From Litsea cubeba (taxonomy: Eukaryota; Streptophyta; Magnoliopsida; Laurales; Lauraceae): DNA of 64,000 nt. Positions 57,802-64,000 of this stretch are shown piece by piece. Under the pieces are notes generated by a model, which saw nothing but the letters and a program-made list of their open reading frames with translations, had not been told where the DNA came from and made no database searches. The stretch lies in NCBI GenBank assembly GCA_012931725.1, contig CM022948.1:45265898-45329897 (forward strand), in the 5' to 3' direction. The translations under genes and the position numbers were made by a program. The stretch's first letter is position 1, and each line of letters starts with the position of its first letter.

Positions 57802-60800
57802 ATGGCTTCAAGTAAGTTCCCCTTTTTTTCAAGAAAACTCCATTGTAGGAAAAAAAAAGTTCTTCTTTCTTTTTTTTTGTTTCTTTCTTTTCTTTTCTTC
57901 TTCTTTTTTTTTCTTTTTCACGTGTTTGCCTCCTTTTTTTTTCACACGTTTTTTTTTTTTTTTGCTTTCTTTTTTTTTCATGTTTGTTTTTTTTTTTTTG
58001 TGTGGGCCGTACGGACAGATCCGTACGGATCTGGCCGTACGGCCACGTGGCCTGTGGGCCAGCCCTCATTTTTTTCTTCTTTTTTCTTTTTTTTTTCTTT
58101 CCCTCCCCTTTTTTTTTGAGAGAGTTTCTTTTCTTTTCTTTTTTTTTTGTTTTCTTTCCCCTCTCTTTTTTTTAGAGAAAGTTTCTTTTTCTTCTTTTTT
58201 TTTTTTGCTCATCATGATAATGCATTTTTTTTTTGCAAACCTAGATGTTCATGCATGCCTTTAATTTGTAAATTAAATTTGTAGCATGATGTGATAGCAT
58301 ACCTGAAAGCTTTTGCAAATTTGGGAACTTGGAGCTCGCAGTGATGTTGAGCCCTTCCTGATTTTGCGGAGACTTTTAGGTTTCGAAAGTTTGGAGTTTC
58401 GGAGCTCGCAGCGATGTTGAGCCCATCTTCAAGCTTTCTATTTCTTTCGGGATAGTTCCTTTTCTTCGGAATTGCCCCGTCATCATGTCAAAATTTCGCC
58501 AGATTTTTTTTTAGCGAGATTCTGTGATTTTGATGTTTGATCTTTTTCTTTTCCATCCTTTTCAGGTGGTTCCTCCAGAGCGAACAAGGGTAAAGAGCCT
58601 GCTACAAGCGTACCTCGTCGATCTTCTAGATCTTCTAATCCGGCCGTTCAGCAGGCTTTTGAGAAGGTCCAGTATGTTGAGAGAAATCTGGAAGAGTGCG
58701 ACTCCCTCAACAGAGATGAGATGAGGCAGCGACTGATCACTCTCAAGGGAGAGGAATTCTATAAGATCATGGTAAGCAGTCGTCCATGGGTGATGGAAGA
58801 TCAGAGTGTTTTGCCCAAGCCTACCTTCTTCTTTGGTGATGCAGTCCCTGATGACATTACATACCAGAGGAGATGTTTTCAGTTTTCCTTCACAGCAGAT
58901 GGTGAGAAGAAGACTGTTACTACCCGGTCGATGTTTGATCGCACCGTCTCGATTCTGAGCCTTGCCCCCACGTGCCCTAAGAGGGAAGATCCTCCAAGCT
59001 GGGTGAGAAGGACAAATGTAATCAAGACCGGGGTTTTTGTCGGCGGTTCTCCTGGATATACGGAGAGGTCGCCTGTTGACATGGACTTGTTGATGCCCTC
59101 CAGCGGCTACCAGGGCTCTGATTATCCGTCGGTCGATTTGAGACCGGTGGGCCTTGGTATTTTCAGCGGTGACGGCAGCAATTGGATCAAGCCTTTTCGA
59201 CTTCGAGGTCGTTTCAATGCTGACTCCGAGTGGAAGTCGTGGACTGATCGCGTCCTGCTGATTGGTGGCGCCATTTTGAAGGAAGCCGGGATTTTTGATG
59301 CGGTCCGCGCCTTTAGGGAGACCGTGATATTTTCCGACGAGGCCTTCATGGCTATGCTGGAGTCATTCCTCCCACAAACCAATACCTTCGTTGTGACGAA
59401 TGGTGAGATTGGTTTTTCTTTGAAGGAGCTGAGCGCCATTAGCGGATTGCCCATCCTCGGCAAACTCTATGAGGAGTTTATGCCGATTGACAGCATCCTC
59501 GAGGGGCAGTCTGAGGAGTTCAGGCTTTTATACTTTCAACTCGTCGCCTTCTATGATTTTTTGAAGGAGAAGGGGGGTTCGAAAGTTAGATCCAGCAGTT
59601 GGAAGAGTTTTTGCTCTTCATTCCCCAACTTTTTTTATAGTAGGGAGTCTTCTGATAGCGTGACCCAGGAAGCCGGAGCTCAGGATCCAAGTTCAAAGAA
59701 GATCTTGGCCATGCAAGAAGAGTTGAGAGATTTCTGTGCCAGTACAAACGCCATATGTCCTGACATTGCACTGCGGAGAGATCTCGCTGTTTACCTCACT
59801 TATTGGCTTGGTGAGGCTGTATTTGCTGGAGGAGATGGAACGCACATCAGGCCGCATTGTATTTTCCCGGCTTGTCAGATGGCGTTTGGAGAGCAGGTTG
59901 CTTTGGTGCCAGCTCTTTACTCCTACCTGTGTACCGAACTGCAGGCTGCTGCTTTTTTGGTTCGGCTTGGGCTTCCCATGAATAGGGTATTTTCAGCCCA
60001 TATCTTTTATTCGTGGTATGTATACCACTGCCCTGGCTTCCATCGGCTGGGTGCTGCACAGGATGATGATCCTCTGATGATTCGACTGGCTAAGGGCAAA
60101 GCCGTGTCTGAATCACTTTTGTTTGCCCGCATGAGGATCCGACGGTTCAGGGACGTCGAGATGGGGCAATCTTCAGTAAAGCTTTCTCCGGAGTTGCGGA
60201 AGAAGGCTTTTGATTTTGGTGCCTCCCGAGACTCTACCAGGGCGGGGTCGGGAAGGCATTATTCCTTGACAAATGCAGAGAGAGAGTGGCTTTTCAGCAT
60301 ACGTGTCGGCACGATGGTGTACCGCAGACATCTTTTCGTCGACATCCAGCCGTATGTACCCTCTCGCTTTGCTTTGCAGCTGGGCTTTTCTCAAGGCGTT
60401 GTTGGAGCGCCTTCAAGTATGGTGAAGCGCTTTGGAGGCTTACAGGACGGGAGAAATGCATGGGCTTTCTATAGTGCTGAAGACACTACAGCCATGATTT
60501 CTTATCCTGTGTTGCTGACTTCCCAGACTGTCGGCTTTGCGAAGTGGTTCGCGGAGAGCTTTTCGGCATATCGGGGGCTTTCCAAGAAGGAGCTTGATGT
60601 GAAGCTGGCATCTGGAAAGGGCCTTGGAAAGTCGGATGGCATCCGGCGAGAGGAAGTTTAGGCCTTCCTTTCTGGAGAGAAGCACAAGATAGGCTTTCTC
60701 GGTGACCAGGGCGTCATCGGTTCTGAAGCTGTTCGAGAAATACCTGACGAGGCTTTGGAGCAGCTAGAACAGGAGAAAGCCGAACTTGGTGCTTGGATGC

Positions 60801-62481
60801 AGGCGGCACAGAGGCAAGCTTCCGCGGAGTCTACTGGCGAGAGCAGACCATCTAGTGAGGAGTCAAGTGGCAAACCTGACTCTGACAGCGGGGTAGGTTC
60901 TTCTAAGAAGCGAGCCCGCAGAGGTAAGAGGAGGAGGAGTCATCATAGCAGCAAGGAGCAGCATGAGGACTCTCCTAACTTGGAAGTTCCTCTTACCATC
61001 AATGAGGATGCGCCAGTGGATGCTGACGAGCCTCCAGAGAAGAGAAGCCGAGAAGAAGAGACCGTTGGTGAAGGTATGATTCTTCTTTTTTCTCTTTCCA
61101 TTTCTTTTCATGGGATTTTTTCCATGTTATGATTTGCTTCTTGTTTCTGCTTTTCTTTTTTTTTAGCAGAGGAAGACTTGGTGATGCCTGAGGTCCCAAC
61201 CGATGAGGTGGTGATGGATCCTGTTGAGGCACCTGAAGAAGAACCGAGGGACTCTGGAGTAAATCCAGAATCTCCAATTGGTATGACTTCTTTTGATCTT
61301 TCTATTTTTTTTTTTTTGAGTTTGTGACTCGGTTTGCTAACACATTTTTTTTTTTGTCAGCTGACTTGCCACAGGATTCCGATGACTTTGAACCATCGAT
61401 AGACGCAAATGTTGATGATGCTTCCGATAAGTTCATGGAGGAGGAAAGTGTTCCACCAGTCGTCGAAGAAGGTATTTTGTAGTTATAACTCTGATAATGA
61501 TTTTCAAACAGGGTCATATTCATACCTTTTTGTGTTTCCTTTGCAGGTTTTGAAGTGGCAGAGGAGGATCCGTCGCTTCCAGAGCAAGAGATGCCAGAGG
61601 TTGATCCAGAGGTAGAGATTCCTGGGACCAGCTCTAACAATATTGAGGAGATTCCTCGCGCTGAGATTCCTTCCCGAGCAGGAGCAGCTTCAGCTGGAAA
61701 GAGTTCTTTTGTTACTCTTTCAACAGATGATGATATGAGTAGCCGACCAACGGAGTTGGGCGAATCTTCAGCTGGGCCATCTCTTCTTTTTGCGAAGAAG
61801 GTGGTGGTGCGAGTTCTGAGCTCTTGGATTGAGACTCTCTTCTCTGGGCACTTGGAAGTCGGATTTGGCATGATCCAGCATGTGCAGGAGATTCTCAGTG
61901 ATGCTGAAGAGGCTGGTCTGGATGTCACAGGTGCCAGGGCGATCGTTGATAGGATCATTGCACTGGGTGACAAGTGGTTTGAGACCGTGAGTTTGGCTGA
62001 TGACCAGTTCTTCAAGGAGATGTTCCTGGACCCTGCTGATAAGGCTAAGTCTGACCTAGATGAGGCTACAGAAAGCAGGAAGCAGGCAGTCCGAAAGAGG
62101 AACTTAGAAGAGATAGCCATCATCAGGCTGACACATGACCTCAACATCCTTGACAGGGAGGTCGATGAGGCCAGGAAACGTCTTGAGCATCTGCAGGCAC
62201 AAGTCGCTGCCAAGTGGACTGCCATAATAGAGGCTCGCGACAGGGAGAGTGCCCTGATTCACCAGGTTGCAGATGCCGAACGGGTTCTCAAAAGGAAGTC
62301 TGATGAGGATGAACAATGGCAAACTGCTCGAGGTAAGCTTCCTGGTGTGATAGAAGGGGTACAGCCCACTCCAACATCTCATGGCAAGTTCCTGAAGAAG
62401 CGTGCCTTGGAATCCTTGACGGCTGAGGCTAAAAGTTTGCTTGGGGAGCTGAACTCTTGGCTGGAGACCATTTTTGATTGA
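57802..62481 (+). CDS. Antisense five-exon plant-mobile-domain-like gene, copy C (one stop codon)
   Basis: Exons: 57802-57811, 58566-61073, 61167-61280, 61361-61471, 61547-62481. All four introns are GT-AG and phase 1. The exons sum to 3678 bases, an exact multiple of three (1225 codons plus stop). The only lesion seen is TAG at 60659-60661, where A and B have TGG. The N-terminus is Ser/Lys/Arg-rich. In the frame from 58721, FVVTNGEIGFSLKELSAISG near residue 230 and PYVPSRFALQLGFSQGV near residue 560 resemble the plant mobile domain (PMD) of MAIN/MAIL1-type proteins and their transposon relatives. A basic nuclear-signal-like stretch (KKRARRGKRRRSHH) and acidic exons 3-4 follow; exon 5 ends in a heptad-rich coiled coil. 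The gene is antisense to gag-pol, so its introns survive retrotransposition. Function unknown; the PMD call is by motif resemblance only. Confidence 0.75.
58003..58062. repeat. GC-rich palindrome cluster in intron 1, copy C
   Basis: Three CCGTACGG octamers and the perfect 16-bp palindrome AGATCCGTACGGATCT (58017-58032), flanked by GTGGGCC and GGCCACGTGGCC, inside an otherwise T-rich intron. Confidence 0.85.
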
Positions 62482-64000
62482 GCTCCTGTATACAGAAACC
62501 ATCCTTCTTTCTTTTCTTTTTTTTTTTGGTACCACTTGTATTTTTTTGGTACTTATTTTTTGTAGTGCTTGTGAACACTTTTTTTTGGTACCACATGTAT
62601 TTTTTGGTACTCTTTTTTTTTTGTGTAGTGCTTGTGAACACTTTTTTTTTGGTACCACATGTATTTTTTGGTACTCTTTTTTTTTGTGTAGTGCTTGTGA
62701 ACACTTTCTTTTTTTTTTTTGTTATCCCTACGCTCACTTTAATCTTTTTGTGATAAAAGTAATTGCTAAATGGGATGCTCTTTTTTTTTTGTTATCCCTA
62801 CGCTCACTTGAATCTTTTTGTGATAAAAGTAATTGCTAAATGGGATTTGATCAAAAGGTTGTCATTTTGTGAAAATCTTTTGTCAAGTGATTGTTTTGGC
62901 ATGAAAGCCAGGTTTTTGTTTGTGGCATGGAAGCCAATTTTGGCATGAGAGCCAGCTTTCCTAGTGGCATTGATAGCCTGTTTTTTTTTTGTTGTGGCAT
63001 CTATAGCCAATTTTGGTGGCATTGATAGCCGGTTTGTTTTGTGGCATTGATAGCCGGTTTTTGGTGGCATTGATAGCCGGTTTTTGGTGGCATTGATAGC
63101 CGGTTTTTTTTTGGTGGCATTGATAGCCGGTTTTTGGTGGCATTGATAGCCGGTTTTTTTTTTTTGAAATCCAAGTTTTTTTTTGTTTGTGGCATTGATA
63201 GCCGGTTTTGTTTTGGTGGCATTGATAGCCGGTTTGTGGCATTTATAGCCTGTTTTGATGGCATTTATAGCCTGTTTTGATGGCATTTATAGCCGGTTTG
63301 GTTTTCAAAAAATGCAAGTATCGACTAAAAGTCGCCTCCCTGCTGAATGTTCTTGCAAGTATCGATGGAATATCGCATCCTTGCTCATTCGGTTGCGAGT
63401 ATCGATGGAATGTCGCATCCTCGCGGATTTGGGTGCAAGTATCGATGAAATGTCGCATCCTTGCTTTTCAAAAATTTTGGTTTTGCGGGTACTGCCTTGA
63501 TGTCGTTTCCCCACGATTTTTGAAATTTGTGGTTTTCTCGAACCTTTGGGTTATGGATATCAACTGAAATGTTGCGTCTCCACAGTTTTTTTTTTTTTTA
63601 GGTTTCTTTTTTTTTAACCTTTGGGTTGTGGATATCAACTGAAATGTTGCATCTCCACAGTTTTGGATTTTGCAAGTATCGACGAAATGTCGCTTCCCTG
63701 CGTTTTTGGAAGTGTCGAACGTGGTTCGCTTGCTTCCGATTTGTGCGAGTATCGACTAAGCGTCGCTTCCTCGCGGTTTTTGAAAAACCATTATTTTTTT
63801 TTTGTTTAAAGACACGAGGGTCATAAGTTTTGACCTAAAACCATTTTGGCGGTAAAAGGCAGGGTGGACTAGGGTGGAAATCCCTGAATCCGGATTTTGT
63901 TTCAAACCATGAATTTTGGGTTCAAGGGTTGAAAATTTTGGTCAAGTTAGGGAAAGGTTCCTAAACTTGGATTTTTTTTTGAACAATGAAACGATGAAAG
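62482..64000. repeat. Four tandem arrays downstream of the antisense gene, element C
   Basis: GGTACCACATGTATTTTTTG plus TAGTGCTTGTGAACAC units, three to four copies (62525-62710); a large GGCATTGATAGCCGGTTTTT array (62890-63305); an AAGTATCGATGGAATGTCGC array (63312-63470); GGATATCAACTGAAATGTTG units (63550-63700). Then unique sequence to the window end, homologous to the stretch before integrase in A and B. No gene. Confidence 0.8.

Larger units (their letters stand above)
54316..64000 (-). mobile_element. Element C: Tat-lineage gypsy element, runs off the window
   Basis: Minus strand. 3' LTR 54316-56620, purine tract, repeats, antisense gene 57802-62481, repeats to the window end; pol should follow beyond 64000. 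It abuts the truncated pol of B; the left target-site half would be GAGAT (54311-54315). It is the best preserved of the three copies. Confidence 0.8.

Overview
This window is intergenic DNA from a flowering plant, made almost entirely of nested LTR retrotransposons. I see no host gene, tRNA, rRNA or bacterial feature. The plant assignment rests on Tekay/Del-type chromovirus, Sirevirus-type copia and Tat-type gypsy elements, each with recognisable LTRs and, for two of them, tRNA-iMet primer sites (TGGTATCAGAGC). The species cannot be told from the sequence.

Layout. (1) 1-3096: the 3' end of a Tat-like gypsy element (L), with a 3' LTR at 2211-3096. Its internal part carries an antisense, intron-bearing gene. 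L sits inside (2) an old, decayed copia element on the minus strand (3097-9175). (3) 9176-11273: LTR-like DNA and a scrap of copia gag. (4) 11274-40403: Tat-type element A on the minus strand. Its left LTR is split at 13859/32241 by a Tekay chromovirus (13860-32240, 5-bp duplication CTTGA). That element's 3' LTR is itself split by a young Sirevirus-like copia (21958-29821, 5-bp duplication CTCAC). (5) 40404-41735: a fragment of an unidentified LTR (X) lying in A's integrase. (6) 41736-54315: Tat-type element B, lying in X. (7) 54316-64000: Tat-type element C, abutting B's truncated pol and running off the window.

A, B and C are one family. Each reads, left to right: LTR, polypurine tract (minus strand), tandem repeats, a plus-strand gene, more tandem repeats, then minus-strand pol with a second archaeal-type RNase H. 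The plus-strand gene is antisense to gag-pol. It has its own TATA box exactly 129 bp before the ATG and five exons joined by four phase-1 GT-AG introns. It encodes a protein of about 1,225 residues with plant-mobile-domain-like blocks, a basic stretch and a C-terminal coiled coil. Copy C is interrupted by one stop codon only; B and A are progressively more damaged. Element L carries a different antisense gene of the same style.

The strongest unexplained signal is a GGTCGACC palindrome repeated every 20-21 bp in the LTRs of both the Sirevirus and the Tekay element, which belong to different superfamilies. Further structure includes about 150-bp modules in the Tat LTR that occur 5, 4 and 3 times in A, B and C, a short TATAGCC motif shared by the LTR and an internal array, and several perfect palindromes. 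All counts were made by eye.
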